A stretch of DNA of 64,000 bases from Lachnoclostridium sp. An131 (GCF_002160825.1 NZ_NFLI01000016.1:1-64000); one strand, 5' to 3'. Shown: positions 33,451 to 42,853, numbered from the stretch's first letter. Numbers and translations are program-made. The notes: generated from the letters alone by a model not told the origin.

Positions 33451-35628
33451 TTACAGGTGCAGCACACGCTCCCGGATTTCCTGGGTTCTTCCCTGGTTCC
33501 AAAACTGGGTTCCGATATAGCCGCAGGTTCGTCTGGCCACGTTCATCTTGTTCTGATCGGTGTTGCCGCAGTTCGGGCACTGCCAGATGAGCTTTCCGTG
33601 CTCATCCTCCTTGATCTCGATTTCGCCGTCGTAGCCGCATACCTGGCAGTAGTCGCTCTTGGTATTCAGCTCTGCGTACATGATGTGATCGTAGATAAAT
33701 TTCATGACAGCCAGCACAGCCTCCAGATTGTTCTGCATGTTCGGAACCTCCACATAGGAGATGGCTCCGCCCGGTGAGAGCGCCTGGAATTTGGCCTCCA
33801 GCGCCAGCTTGTCAAAGGCGTCGATCTCCTCGGTTACGTGGACATGGTAGCTGTTTGTAATATAGTTGCGGTCAGTTACGCCCTTTACGATGCCAAAACG
33901 CTTCTGCAGGCATTTGGCGAACTTATAGGTCGTGCTTTCCAGAGGCGTGCCGTACAGAGAATAATCAATATTTTCTGCGGCCTTCCATTTTGCCGTATAT
34001 TCGTTCAGCTTCTTCATAATCTCCAGCCCCAGAGCCTCGCCCTCCGGCTCTGTCAGCTTTTTGCCGTTCAGGCTGTAGACGCACTCCCAGAGGCCTGCGT
34101 AGCCAAGGGACAGAGTCGAATAGCCGCCGTGGAGATATTTATCGATTTTCTCACCCTTTTTCAGCCGCAGAAGCGCGCCATGCTGCCAGAGGATCGGAGC
34201 GGCGTCGGAAAGCGTTCCGGTCAGGCGCTCATGACGGCATTGAAGGGCCCGGTGGCACAGCTCCATACGCTCATCAAAGATTTCCCAGAATTTATCCATA
34301 TCGCCTTCGGCGGACAGTCCGATATCTACAAGGTTTACCGTCACGACGCCCTGGTTAAAGCGGCCGTAGTATTTGGGCTTTCCGTTTTCATCCACGTAGG
34401 GAGTCAGGAAGCTCCGGCAGCCCATGCAGGTATAGCAGTGGCCCTCGCCGTTTTTGTCAATCTTGTTCTGGAGCATGATTTTTTCGGAGATATAATCCGG
34501 TACCAGGCGCTTGGCGGTACATTTGGCGGCCAGCTTTGTCAGATAGTAGTACCTGCTGTCCTCATGAATGTTGTCTTCCTCCAGCACGTAGATAAGCTTC
34601 GGGAAGGCAGGGGTGATCCAGACGCCCTTTTCGTTCTTTACACCCTGATAACGCTGGCGCAGGGTCTCTTCGATAATCAAAGCCAGATCCTGCTTCTCCT
34701 GCTCGTTTTTCGCCTCATTCAGATACATGAAGACGGTGACGAAGGGAGCCTGTCCGTTGGTTGTCATCAGGGTTACGACCTGATACTGGATCATCTGGAC
34801 GCCATTTTTTACCTCTTCGCGCAGCCGTTTTTCCGTGATGGCAGAAATCTCATCCTCTGTCACAGCCTCCCGGATAGAATGAAGCTCTTCCGCCACCTGG
34901 CGGCGGATTTTCTGACGGCTTACATCCACGAAGGGCGCCAGATGCGTAAGAGAGATGCTCTGGCCTCCGTACTGGCAGGAAGCCACCTGGGCAATGATCT
35001 GAGTTGCGATGTTGCAGGCTGTGGAAAAGCTGTGGGGCTTTTCGATCAGGGTTCCGCTGATGACGGTACCGTTCTGCAGCATGTCCTCCAGGTTGACCAG
35101 ATCACAGTTGTGCATGTGCTGGGCAAAATAGTCCGCGTCGTGAAAGTGGATAATGCCCTGCTCGTGAGCGTTCACAATATCTGCCGGAAGCAGAAGCCGC
35201 TTCGTGATATCCTTGCTGACCTCTCCAGCCATATAATCCCGCTGCACGCTGTTGACGGTAGGGTTTTTATTGGAATTTTCCTGCTTGACCTCCTCGTTGT
35301 TGCACTCGATCAGGCTTAAGATTTGTTCGTCCGTGGTGTTGGACTTGCGCACCAGCGCGCGGCGGTAACGATAGGTGATGTAACGTCTCGCCACATCGAA
35401 GGCCCGCTGGTTCATGATCTGGTCTTCCACCATATCCTGTATTTCTTCTACGCTTAAGGAGCGGTTCATATTCTGAGCGGCGCTCTCCACATCCTCCGCA
35501 ATCCGCTTGATCTGGATGGCGGACATGCGGGCACTGGGAACGACGCTTTCATTGGCCTTGGTCACGGCAGTCACGATTTTCTGCGGATCAAAGGCCACCT
35601 CGGATCCGCTGCGCTTGATGATTTTCAT
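33451..35628 (-). CDS. nrdD: Anaerobic ribonucleoside-triphosphate reductase
   Basis: A 725-residue class III ribonucleotide reductase making dNTPs without oxygen. An N-terminal ATP-cone (MKIIKRSGSEVAFDPQKIV to about residue 90) provides allosteric control. A C-terminal zinc site (CQVCGYDG and CPNCGNTD) precedes the glycyl radical motif RRTCGYIG, with Gly703 as the radical residue. Length and layout are complete. AGAGGGAGAA is the ribosome binding site. Tandem NrdR boxes lie upstream, and NrdG follows. Confidence 0.96.
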   Translation of the reverse strand: MKIIKRSGSEVAFDPQKIVTAVTKANESVVPSARMSAIQIKRIAEDVESAAQNMNRSLSVEEIQDMVEDQIMNQRAFDVARRYITYRYRRALVRKSNTTDEQILSLIECNNEEVKQENSNKNPTVNSVQRDYMAGEVSKDITKRLLLPADIVNAHEQGIIHFHDADYFAQHMHNCDLVNLEDMLQNGTVISGTLIEKPHSFSTACNIATQIIAQVASCQYGGQSISLTHLAPFVDVSRQKIRRQVAEELHSIREAVTEDEISAITEKRLREEVKNGVQMIQYQVVTLMTTNGQAPFVTVFMYLNEAKNEQEKQDLALIIEETLRQRYQGVKNEKGVWITPAFPKLIYVLEEDNIHEDSRYYYLTKLAAKCTAKRLVPDYISEKIMLQNKIDKNGEGHCYTCMGCRSFLTPYVDENGKPKYYGRFNQGVVTVNLVDIGLSAEGDMDKFWEIFDERMELCHRALQCRHERLTGTLSDAAPILWQHGALLRLKKGEKIDKYLHGGYSTLSLGYAGLWECVYSLNGKKLTEPEGEALGLEIMKKLNEYTAKWKAAENIDYSLYGTPLESTTYKFAKCLQKRFGIVKGVTDRNYITNSYHVHVTEEIDAFDKLALEAKFQALSPGGAISYVEVPNMQNNLEAVLAVMKFIYDHIMYAELNTKSDYCQVCGYDGEIEIKEDEHGKLIWQCPNCGNTDQNKMNVARRTCGYIGTQFWNQGRTQEIRERVLHL

Positions 35629-35748
35629 AAAACGTTCTCCCTCTCAAATAATTTTTCTGTTCATGTACTAAGACACCTTCAGCTGGCAGGGACTGTGTAT
35701 GCTCTTGTCAGCTGAGGATAGTATCTGATTAATCAACAGGAATTATTT

Positions 35749-35796
35749 TAACAATATATAGTGGTGTTGTCAATGAAAAATAGCTAGATATTGTTG
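35749..35796. promoter_or_regulatory. Tandem NrdR boxes upstream of nrdD
   Basis: Box 1, taacaatatatagtgg (35749-35764), matches 13 of 16 positions of the NrdR consensus (acacwatatatwgtgt). Box 2, tagctagatattgttg (35781-35796), matches about 10. The 16-base gap gives three helical turns between boxes, as NrdR requires. It implies dATP/ATP-responsive repression of nrdDG. Confidence 0.75.
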
Positions 35797-35925
35797 GATG
35801 AAAATATGTACAAAATGCCGGCTAAGCTCGTTGCAGAATATCGCTCAATGATATACAATGAATTCAAAAGCTGTATAAGAGCTATGCACTGCCGCTGGAA
35901 ACAAGGAACAATTCGGGGGGATTCT

Positions 35926-36405
35926 ATGCTAAGAAAATGGATGCCATGCCTTGCAGCAGGGGCACTGATTCTTCTCTTTGCACTCTCATTAAAAGAAGCA
36001 GAAAAGAATGGAGCCGGAGGCCGGCTTACTTCCAGTCTTCCGATTCAGATAACAGCATCCAAAGCTGATACCCGGGAACTTACCCGGTTAGTTGAGCAGC
36101 TCTTGTATACGAACGTGCCGGAACTGAAAGCGTATGAAGCCTGGATCCATGAAAAGAGCCGGGGGCAGGCCTTTTTGATCGCAGAGGCATGGAGCAGTCC
36201 GGAAGAAATCTGTATGGACGGAAACGTCGCCGGAAGGTACTATAAGGTCTATGTCGGGGAGAAATGGGAGGATCACAGAGTAAACTGGGACTGGTTTCTG
36301 GTCAGTGAAAATATGGACGAGGTCTTGTGGTATGATATAATAGAGGAAAAATATCTGACGCTGGACGAATGGAGGGCATCTGACAGCTACAGGGACTGGC
36401 TTTAG
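35926..36405 (+). CDS. Hypothetical membrane-anchored protein
   Basis: A 159-residue protein of no recognised family. A short basic N-terminus and one hydrophobic helix (MPCLAAGALILLFALSL) suggest a membrane anchor with an exported domain of about 130 residues rich in Trp and acidic residues (EAWSSPEEICMDGN, DHRVNWDWFLVSENMDEVLW). The ATG has a GGGGGG site nearby; an upstream ATG at 35791 falls in the NrdR region and is rejected. It may be the first gene of the leucine-rich-repeat/VWA/MoxR cluster. Confidence 0.6.
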   Translation: MLRKWMPCLAAGALILLFALSLKEAEKNGAGGRLTSSLPIQITASKADTRELTRLVEQLLYTNVPELKAYEAWIHEKSRGQAFLIAEAWSSPEEICMDGNVAGRYYKVYVGEKWEDHRVNWDWFLVSENMDEVLWYDIIEEKYLTLDEWRASDSYRDWL

Positions 36406-36470
36406 GAGAAAAGGATTCCGTAGAAAATTTCGTTCAAAATGACAGGATAGAAAAAATTCGGAGGAGAAGC

Positions 36471-37610
36471 GTGAAACTTGTTTATGAAATAAAGGAGGGC
36501 GGGGCTGTCGTCTGGCGCTGCTATGATTATGGAACGGAAGCTGGGATTCCAGAGACGATAGAGGAATGTCCGGTGACAGAGCTTGCGCCCTATGCGTTTT
36601 CGGCTCATATGGAGGAAAGGCTTCTGGAGAGGGGAATTCGGGAGGGACGGCTGAGGCTGTGGGATTCTGATGGCGGGTTTCCTTATGACAGCGCCTGCTT
36701 TTCTGATTCCGCAAAGGCGGACGCAGATACAGGCGCTTTGATATCTTTTGAAGACGTGGAACTCCCGCCGGCCCTTACGGGTGCAGTCCTGACAGCAGTC
36801 AGCCTGCCCTCTCTGCTTCGAAAAATCGGCGCTTACGCCTTTTATAACTGCAGCAGGCTTCAGACGATCAGCTTTTACGGCGGGCTTATCGATTTGGGCG
36901 CAGGCCTTTTCACCGGCTGTCATGCTATAAAGGAGCTGGTTCTGCGCCTGGACGGGACAGGCGTCTCCTGCCTCAGGGAAATCCTGATTGAGGTGCCGGA
37001 AAAGCTGACGGTGTCTCTGGAAGGAAGCGTAAATGCAAAGCTGATCTTTCCGGAATTTTTTGAGGAGAGCGTGGAAAATACGCCGGCGCGGATTCTTGTG
37101 ATTCATACTCATGGGAGCGGCATGAATTTTCGGAACTGCTTTTATGACCGGAAATTTGACTTCCGGGCTTATGATGCCTGCTTTTATCATGCGAAAGCAG
37201 AGGAGGACTTTGATACGGTACTGGAGATGACTATGGCAAGGCTGATGTACCCAGCCGGGCTTCTGCCGGAAAACAGGGCGGCCTATGAAGCGTGGCTGCA
37301 GGCTCATGCCGGGCAGGCTGTGGAAAAGGCCGTGTCCGGCCGGGATATGGAGGCTCTGGAATATCTGGCAGAATATTTCCTGAAGAAAAAGAAGACGGGG
37401 GACGCTATGCAAGGACAGCCGGAGGATATACTGGAGCATGCGGTGTCTCTGGCAGCGGAGCGCGGCTTTCCCGAGGGCGTGTCCTTTTTGATGGATATGC
37501 TGTACCGGTGCAGGGCGGAAACGGACGGGGACACAGAAGGCTTGAAAAGCGCAGACGCGGCCGCAGAGGCGGGCTGCACGGAGACAAAAGCAAAGAGATT
37601 TGAGCTGTAG
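36471..37610 (+). CDS. Leucine-rich repeat (BspA/LRR_5-like) protein of a VWA-MoxR cluster
   Basis: A 379-residue protein. An N-terminal region predicts an intact set of LRR_5-like elements (LRKIGAYAFYNCSRLQTISF, LGAGLFTGCHAIKELVL), usually on surface proteins, but there is no signal peptide, so it is likely cytoplasmic. A C-terminal region carries short helical repeats (LEYLAEYFLKKKK, VSFLMDMLYRC) reminiscent of ankyrin-like repeats. The start is GTG with a GGAGGAG site. Eleven bases separate it from the VWA gene, so it is probably a partner of that protein. Confidence 0.7.
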   Translation: MKLVYEIKEGGAVVWRCYDYGTEAGIPETIEECPVTELAPYAFSAHMEERLLERGIREGRLRLWDSDGGFPYDSACFSDSAKADADTGALISFEDVELPPALTGAVLTAVSLPSLLRKIGAYAFYNCSRLQTISFYGGLIDLGAGLFTGCHAIKELVLRLDGTGVSCLREILIEVPEKLTVSLEGSVNAKLIFPEFFEESVENTPARILVIHTHGSGMNFRNCFYDRKFDFRAYDACFYHAKAEEDFDTVLEMTMARLMYPAGLLPENRAAYEAWLQAHAGQAVEKAVSGRDMEALEYLAEYFLKKKKTGDAMQGQPEDILEHAVSLAAERGFPEGVSFLMDMLYRCRAETDGDTEGLKSADAAAEAGCTETKAKRFEL

Positions 37611-37621
37611 GAGGAAAAAAG

Positions 37622-38989
37622 ATGTGGAACAGTCCGATTCTGGAACAGCAGAAAACGGAGTTGGAAAAGGAGAAGCTGGGCCGGCGGATTCTGGCCAGCG
37701 CCAGAAATGAGCTGTACCTGAAGCTTAAGCTTCTCGATCTGGCCCTTGGAAGTCTGCCGTTTTCGGCGGGGCAGGCGGAGCCGGCAGGTACGGACGGGGA
37801 GGCGCTTTATTTTACGCCGGACAGTCTGATGCGTCTCTATCAGAAAAACCGGTCCTATGTGATCCGGATCTATCTTCATATCCTCCTGCACTGCCTGTTC
37901 TGCCACCCGTTTGACCGGAAGGGAAGGCAGGAGGAGCTGTGGAACCTGGCCTGTGATGTAGCGGTGGAGGCATTGATAGACAGCCTGTATCTGAAGTGCG
38001 CCCATATTCCTTCCGGAGCGTTTCGAAAAAGCTGCATCGCCAGGCTGGAGAAGGGACTTTCTGTTCTGACGGCGGAGGGAATCTGCCGGGAGCTGGAAAA
38101 GTATGCTCTTTCTGATGCGGAAAGGAATCGCTGGGAGAAGGAGTTTCATCTGGACGATCACCGGCTTTGGACACAGGGAAGAAGACCCGGGGTCCAGAAT
38201 CCGAACCGGCAGCGCTGGGAGGATATCCGGGAGCGGATGCAGACAGAGATCGCCCTCTTTTCCAGGGAGGCCTCAGAAGGGGAGGGGGATCTGCTGGAGC
38301 AGCTTCGCATCAGCAGCCGTCCCCGCTATGATTACAGGGAATTTTTGAGGAAGTTCACGGCGCTTCGGGAGGAAATGCAGGTGGATCCCGACAGCTTTGA
38401 TTATATTTTCTATCATTACGGCATGGAGCTTTATGGAAATATGCCCCTCATCGAGCCGCAGGAGACCAGAGAGGTTCGCCGCATTGAGGAATTTGTAATC
38501 GTGATCGATACCTCCATGTCCTGCCGCGGAGAGCTGGTGAGAAGATTTCTGGAAGAAACTTATCAGGTACTTTCCGAGACAGAGAGCTTTTTTAAAAATG
38601 CGAGAATACACATTCTTCAGTGCGATGAGAGGGTACAGTCGGATGTGATGCTTACGAACGCCGGAGAGCTGAAGAGATATATGGAGCATTTTACCCTGAA
38701 AGGCGGAGGGGGCACAGATTTCCGTCCGGCCTTTGCCTATGTGGAGGATCAGATGGCCCGGAAACGTTACGGACGCCTGCGGGGACTTCTGTATTTTACG
38801 GATGGATACGGCGTTTTTCCGGTGAAAATGCCGCCCTTTGAGACCGCGTTTGTCTTTCTGCAGAACCAGTACCGGGATGTGGACGTGCCGCCCTGGGCGA
38901 TCAAGCTGATTCTGGGAGAGCAGGAGCTTGGATCAGGGGATGATTCCCGCAGGGGATTTGACTTGACAGAGGAGGAGAAAGCATTATGA
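37622..38989 (+). CDS. VWA-like protein with N-terminal metallopeptidase-like domain (DUF2201/COG3864)
   Basis: A 455-residue cytoplasmic protein. The N-terminal half has the histidine array H86xxxH90xxxxH95 (LHILLHCLFCHP), like predicted metallopeptidases. The C-terminal VWA domain has an intact MIDAS, DTSMS with Asp296, Ser298 and Ser300, plus GGGGTDF and YFTDGYG. The MoxR ATPase gene overlaps by ATGA. Such VWA/AAA+ pairs act as chaperone-like remodelling systems in which the VWA protein recruits the target. Confidence 0.87.
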   Translation: MWNSPILEQQKTELEKEKLGRRILASARNELYLKLKLLDLALGSLPFSAGQAEPAGTDGEALYFTPDSLMRLYQKNRSYVIRIYLHILLHCLFCHPFDRKGRQEELWNLACDVAVEALIDSLYLKCAHIPSGAFRKSCIARLEKGLSVLTAEGICRELEKYALSDAERNRWEKEFHLDDHRLWTQGRRPGVQNPNRQRWEDIRERMQTEIALFSREASEGEGDLLEQLRISSRPRYDYREFLRKFTALREEMQVDPDSFDYIFYHYGMELYGNMPLIEPQETREVRRIEEFVIVIDTSMSCRGELVRRFLEETYQVLSETESFFKNARIHILQCDERVQSDVMLTNAGELKRYMEHFTLKGGGGTDFRPAFAYVEDQMARKRYGRLRGLLYFTDGYGVFPVKMPPFETAFVFLQNQYRDVDVPPWAIKLILGEQELGSGDDSRRGFDLTEEEKAL

Positions 38990-40512
38990 ATATCAAGCGG
39001 GCAAAGCAGGAGATTAAGGATGCGGTAGAAGCCTATCTTCTGAAGGATGAATATGGCGCCTACGAGATTCCGGTCATCCGGCAGCGGCCGGTTCTGCTGC
39101 TGGGCGCGCCGGGAATCGGTAAGACTCAGATTATGGAGCAGATAGCCAGAGAGTGTGGGATCGGCCTGGCGGCGTACACGATCACGCATCATACAAGACA
39201 GAGCGCTATCGGGCTGCCTTTTATCTCGGAAATGGAATTCGACGGCCAGAAAAAGGCAGTCACAGAGTACACCATGAGCGAGATTGTAGCTTCTATTTAC
39301 GAGAAGATGAAGAAAACCGGCCTTCGCGAAGGAATCCTTTTTATAGATGAAATCAACTGCGTGTCTGAGACGCTGGCTCCGGCCATGCTGCAGTTCCTGC
39401 AGTGTAAAACCTTTGGAAACCATCCGATCCCGGAGGGCTGGATTATCGTGGCGGCAGGAAATCCGCCGGAGTACAATAAGTCTGTCCGCGATTTTGATGT
39501 AGTGACGCTGGACCGTGTAAAAAGAATCGAGGTGGAGCCGGATTACGAAGCGTTCCGGGAGTATGCGGTTCAGGCACGGATTCATCCGGCGGTTATCTCT
39601 TACCTTGATGCGCGGCCGGGAAATTTTTATCAGATGGAGACGACGGTAGATGGCAGAAGATTTGCGACGCCCAGAGGCTGGGAGGACCTGTCGCGCCTTT
39701 TGGAGGTCTATGAAAAGCTTGGAAAACCGGTGGACAAAGAGGTTGTGCGCCAGTATATCCAGCATGACCGCATCGCGGGAGAATTCGCAAATTATCTGGA
39801 GCTGTATCGAAAATACGAGAGCGATTACGGGATGGATGAGATTTTGAAGGGTGTGATCCGGGAGGGGACGCTGAAGAAGCTTTCTCATGCGTCCTTCGAC
39901 GAGCGTCTGAGCGTTGTCAGCCTTCTGTTGTCCGGCTGTATGGCAGGCTTTCACAGAGTGCGTGTGCAGGAGCTGTTTACAGAGCTTTTGTACGGAAAAA
40001 TGAAAGAGGCTGGAAGGATTCTGAATGGAGAAAAATTATCTCCTGCAGAGATTCCCGGCGTGCTGGAAACGCTCCGGAAGGAGGTTCTGGAAGAACGGGA
40101 AAGAAAGAAACAGGCAGAGCTTTTGGGCCGTGAGGAGGAGAGAAGACTGCTCCGGCTGGAGGAGGCTCTTGAGCGTTACAGGATGGAGCTGGAAAAGCTC
40201 CGCCCGGAAGACGGGCGCGCAGCCTTTGAGATTCTCCGGGCGCTTTTTGCAAAGGAGCGGGAGCGCTACGAAGAGCTTCAGGCCGCCGGAAGTGAAATGC
40301 TGGAGCATGCCTTTGATTTTCTGGAGGCGGCCTTTGGAGACAGCCAGGAAATGGTCGTATTTCTGACCGGACTCAACAGCTCCGGAGATGCGGCTGCGTT
40401 TCTGAAATCCTGCTTCTGCGAGCGGTATCACAGATACAACCGGAGCCTGCTGTTTCAGGAGAGCGACCGGGAGCTCCGAAAGGAAATCGAGCATTTGATT
40501 GCAGGAAAGTGA
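38986..40512 (+). CDS. MoxR-type AAA+ ATPase
   Basis: A 508-residue ATPase. Walker A is GAPGIGKT at residues 40-47, Walker B is ILFIDEINCV with Asp121 and Glu122, and sensor-type residues follow in AAGNPPEYNKSV. A long helical, Lys/Glu-rich C-terminal region (residues about 350-508) is coiled-coil-like and unusual for MoxR. The gene overlaps the VWA gene by four bases, so the products probably assemble together, as in RavA-ViaA. The target is unknown. Confidence 0.9.
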   Translation: MNIKRAKQEIKDAVEAYLLKDEYGAYEIPVIRQRPVLLLGAPGIGKTQIMEQIARECGIGLAAYTITHHTRQSAIGLPFISEMEFDGQKKAVTEYTMSEIVASIYEKMKKTGLREGILFIDEINCVSETLAPAMLQFLQCKTFGNHPIPEGWIIVAAGNPPEYNKSVRDFDVVTLDRVKRIEVEPDYEAFREYAVQARIHPAVISYLDARPGNFYQMETTVDGRRFATPRGWEDLSRLLEVYEKLGKPVDKEVVRQYIQHDRIAGEFANYLELYRKYESDYGMDEILKGVIREGTLKKLSHASFDERLSVVSLLLSGCMAGFHRVRVQELFTELLYGKMKEAGRILNGEKLSPAEIPGVLETLRKEVLEERERKKQAELLGREEERRLLRLEEALERYRMELEKLRPEDGRAAFEILRALFAKERERYEELQAAGSEMLEHAFDFLEAAFGDSQEMVVFLTGLNSSGDAAAFLKSCFCERYHRYNRSLLFQESDRELRKEIEHLIAGK

Positions 40513-40539
40513 CCGGATTCTGTGAAAACAGCCGTATTC

Positions 40540-41184
40540 CTACAGAAGAGTGATGGTGCGCCGGGAAATCCGGATCAGCCCCTCCTTCTTCATTTTCCCC
40601 AGCTCACGGATCATGGCGCTGCGGTTGACAGAAAGAAAATCGGCGAAGTCGATCATGGTAAAGGGCAGCTCGAAGGTCGTATTTTTAGTTTCGGCCGCCA
40701 GCTGCATGAAATAGCACATAAGCTTTTCCCGGATGCTGCGCTGGCTTAAGACCTCTACCCGCTCGCTCAAGGCCCGTGTTTTGTCAGACAGGAGCTGCAG
40801 CAGGTTCCGGATTAACTGAGTATGGCATGCGCAGGCGTTCTGGCAGGTCCGGGTCAGGCTTTGATAGTCGATGAACAGAACCTGGCAGTCAGTCTGACAG
40901 ACTACCGCGATACAGGAATCATCGCTTGGCACAAAGGAAAGATGCTCTCCGAAAATTCCTTTGGGCGACAGGTTTTCCAGGATGCTCCGGGTTCCGTTGT
41001 ATTCATAGCGGATGACGGAAGCCTGGCCGTTCAGCAGAATTCCTACGATTTTGCGGGGAGTGTCAAAGGAGTAGATCTCTTCTCCGGCAAAAAAGCTGCG
41101 TTTCTGCGCTTTCATGCAGCTCAGCATCCGCTGGCAGTCCTTTTCGCAGATGTCTTGAAATAATAAGGTTTCCGAGTAATCCAT
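40540..41184 (-). CDS. Crp/Fnr family transcriptional regulator
   Basis: A 214-residue protein with an N-terminal cyclic-nucleotide-binding fold (FFAGEEIYSFDTPRKIVGILLNGQAS) and a C-terminal helix-turn-helix (FTMIDFADFLSVNRSAMIREL). The N-terminal cysteines (CEKDCQRMLSC) do not match the FNR iron-sulphur pattern, so the signal is unclear. It is divergent from rubredoxin and convergent with the MoxR gene. Regulation of rubredoxin or of redox stress is a plausible inference. Confidence 0.9.
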   Translation of the reverse strand: MDYSETLLFQDICEKDCQRMLSCMKAQKRSFFAGEEIYSFDTPRKIVGILLNGQASVIRYEYNGTRSILENLSPKGIFGEHLSFVPSDDSCIAVVCQTDCQVLFIDYQSLTRTCQNACACHTQLIRNLLQLLSDKTRALSERVEVLSQRSIREKLMCYFMQLAAETKNTTFELPFTMIDFADFLSVNRSAMIRELGKMKKEGLIRISRRTITLL

Positions 41185-41308
41185 GCCTGGTATGTTTCCT
41201 CTCTTGTGTATTTTCCGGCGCTTTGACAGGCTGGAAGAGGACTGCTTTTATCCGATGGATAGAGGCTGTGCTTCAGCAGTCCGATTTTCTTAAGTATTGC
41301 ATAAAAAT

Positions 41309-41322
41309 GTTGCAAAAGCAAC
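41309..41322. promoter_or_regulatory. Short palindrome between Crp-family gene and rubredoxin
   Basis: gttgcaaaagcaac is a perfect inverted repeat (five-base arms, four-base centre), a size compatible with a Crp/Fnr-family operator. It lies about 125 bases upstream of the regulator's own start, so autoregulation is conceivable. I find no clear -35/-10 pair for rubredoxin. Confidence 0.35.
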
Positions 41323-41422
41323 AGAATATATGAAAAACTTTTGATATAAACTAGGTATACGAGAGATATAGCTGACTCTCTTCAAAAAAGGAAAACAGAG
41401 AAACAGATTAGGAGGAAAAATC

Positions 41423-41584
41423 ATGAAAAAATATGTTTGTGTTCCCTGTGGATATGTATATGATCCGGAAGTAGGCGATCCGGACAGCGGAATCGCTCCC
41501 GGTACTGCATTCGAGGATCTTCCCGATGACTGGACATGCCCGATCTGCGGTGTAGGCAAGGATGATTTCGAGCCGGAAGAGTAA
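41423..41584 (+). CDS. Rubredoxin
   Basis: A 53-residue protein found by eye. It holds the two CxxC iron ligand pairs, VPCGYVYDP with the first pair (CVPCG) and [11 protein letters not shown] with the second, and the intervening [19 protein letters not shown] rubredoxin core. It is a single-iron electron carrier, typically reducing superoxide reductase or rubrerythrin in anaerobes. AGGAGGA precedes the ATG. A terminator follows at once, so it is monocistronic. Confidence 0.97.
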   Translation: MKKYVCVPCGYVYDPEVGDPDSGIAPGTAFEDLPDDWTCPICGVGKDDFEPEE

Positions 41585-41616
41585 GGAAGCAGCCGGAAAA
41601 GCAGTTTTCTGATGAT

Positions 41617-41664
41617 AGAGGGTATCTCAAAGACCAGGCAATGATCTTTGGGATACCCTCTTTT
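41617..41664 (+). terminator. Terminator after rubredoxin
   Basis: Stem agagggtatctcaaaga (41617-41633) with tctttgggataccctct (41645-41661), 17 pairs with one wobble, then TTTT. The same hairpin lies just past the 3' end of the convergent editing-protein gene. Confidence 0.88.
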
Positions 41665-41689
41665 GACGGCTTCAAAGCCTTTTGAATAG

Positions 41690-42853
41690 TCAGTTCTTTG
41701 CTGTGAAGCTTAAAATAGATTCTATGATTTTACTTTGCATTCCCTTTAGCGACCCCTGCGCCATCTCGGGCTTTCCGCCGCCCTTCCCCTGAAATGCCTC
41801 GTTGAGATGCCTGCACAGGGGCCGGACATCTTCTGTATGACTGCCAAGAATATAGCGCCAGCCGTTTATGTCACTTCCGGAAAAAACGCAGACAATCCCT
41901 TTGCAGCGCGCGGTCAGCAGATTAACAAGCTCCCGGCAGGCATCCATGTCGAGATTTTCCTCGAAAAAAACGGGATTGGCAGTTCCTTCGGAAACAGAAG
42001 CAGCCTTCTCCTGTATTCTGGTGAGATTTTGCTGCATAAGCTGTCCTTTCAGTTCATAAGCCTCCTGTCTGAGGCGTTCGACAGCCTCAGTCACCCGGTT
42101 TTCCTTGGCGGAGAGAAGTACCGAGATGGATTTGACGCTGCCTTCCTTTTCCCTGTAGTCCAAAAGAGCGCGGCTGCCTGCCAGCAGATTCACCCGGACG
42201 CCGCCCCGATGGCTCTGCACGCTGGTCAGCTTGACCAGGCCGATTTCACCGGTACGCTCCACATGAGGCGCACAGCAGGCGCAGACATCAATGCCGGGAA
42301 TTGTGACAATCCGGACCTGGCCTTCGATTTCGATCTTGCTTCTGTATTTCAGATGATTCAGCTCTTCCCTGGAAGGATAGGAAATCTGTACGGGAATATT
42401 GGCAAAAACCGCTTCGTTGGCTGCAGTCTCGAGCTCTGCCAGCTCCTCCCTTGTGATGACGCCGTTAAAATCCAGCGTTACCTCCTGCTCTCCAAGGTGA
42501 AAGCCTACATTGTCATAACCGAAACGGGCGTGCACCAGCCCGGAGACAATATGCTCTCCTGAATGCTGCTGCATACGGGAAAAGCGTTTTTGCCAGTCGA
42601 GCTGACCTGTGACCCGGGAGCCCGGCTCCAGTGGAGTCCTCGCGTAGTGCCAGATGCCGTTCTTGTCTTCCCGGGTATCGAATATTTCTACCGTATTTAA
42701 GAAGCCGGAATCACCGGATTGTCCGCCGCCTTCGGGAAAGAAGGCTGTCCTGTCGAGGCTGATACGCCAGAAATCTTCAAATTTCTCACAGGCTGTTACG
42801 GTTGCCTGGAACTCTTTCAGATGGCTGTTTTCATAGTAGAGCCGTTTTGTCAT
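41690..42853 (-). CDS. Alanyl-tRNA editing protein (AlaX-like, with DHHA1 domain)
   Basis: A 387-residue free-standing homologue of the AlaRS editing domain that removes serine or glycine from mischarged tRNA-Ala. The N-terminal DRTAFFPEGGGQSGDSG and MQQHSGEHIVSGLVHARFG (HxxxH zinc motif) are followed by CACCAPHVERTGEIG, supplying the remaining metal ligands, and a C-terminal DHHA1-like region. Its length fits the long AlaX class. GGGAGGA is the ribosome binding site. It appears to be transcribed alone. Confidence 0.93.
   Translation of the reverse strand: MTKRLYYENSHLKEFQATVTACEKFEDFWRISLDRTAFFPEGGGQSGDSGFLNTVEIFDTREDKNGIWHYARTPLEPGSRVTGQLDWQKRFSRMQQHSGEHIVSGLVHARFGYDNVGFHLGEQEVTLDFNGVITREELAELETAANEAVFANIPVQISYPSREELNHLKYRSKIEIEGQVRIVTIPGIDVCACCAPHVERTGEIGLVKLTSVQSHRGGVRVNLLAGSRALLDYREKEGSVKSISVLLSAKENRVTEAVERLRQEAYELKGQLMQQNLTRIQEKAASVSEGTANPVFFEENLDMDACRELVNLLTARCKGIVCVFSGSDINGWRYILGSHTEDVRPLCRHLNEAFQGKGGGKPEMAQGSLKGMQSKIIESILSFTAKN

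Noticed and set aside
33838-35319. A long plus-strand frame antisense to nrdD
   Set aside because: It is a codon-bias shadow: nrdD is complete with all motifs, and the antisense frame has no family motif or ribosome binding site.
35791-35925. Longer N-terminus for the 35926 protein
   Set aside because: It overlaps the second NrdR box and lacks a ribosome binding site; ATG 35926 has GGGGGG and a membrane helix directly after.
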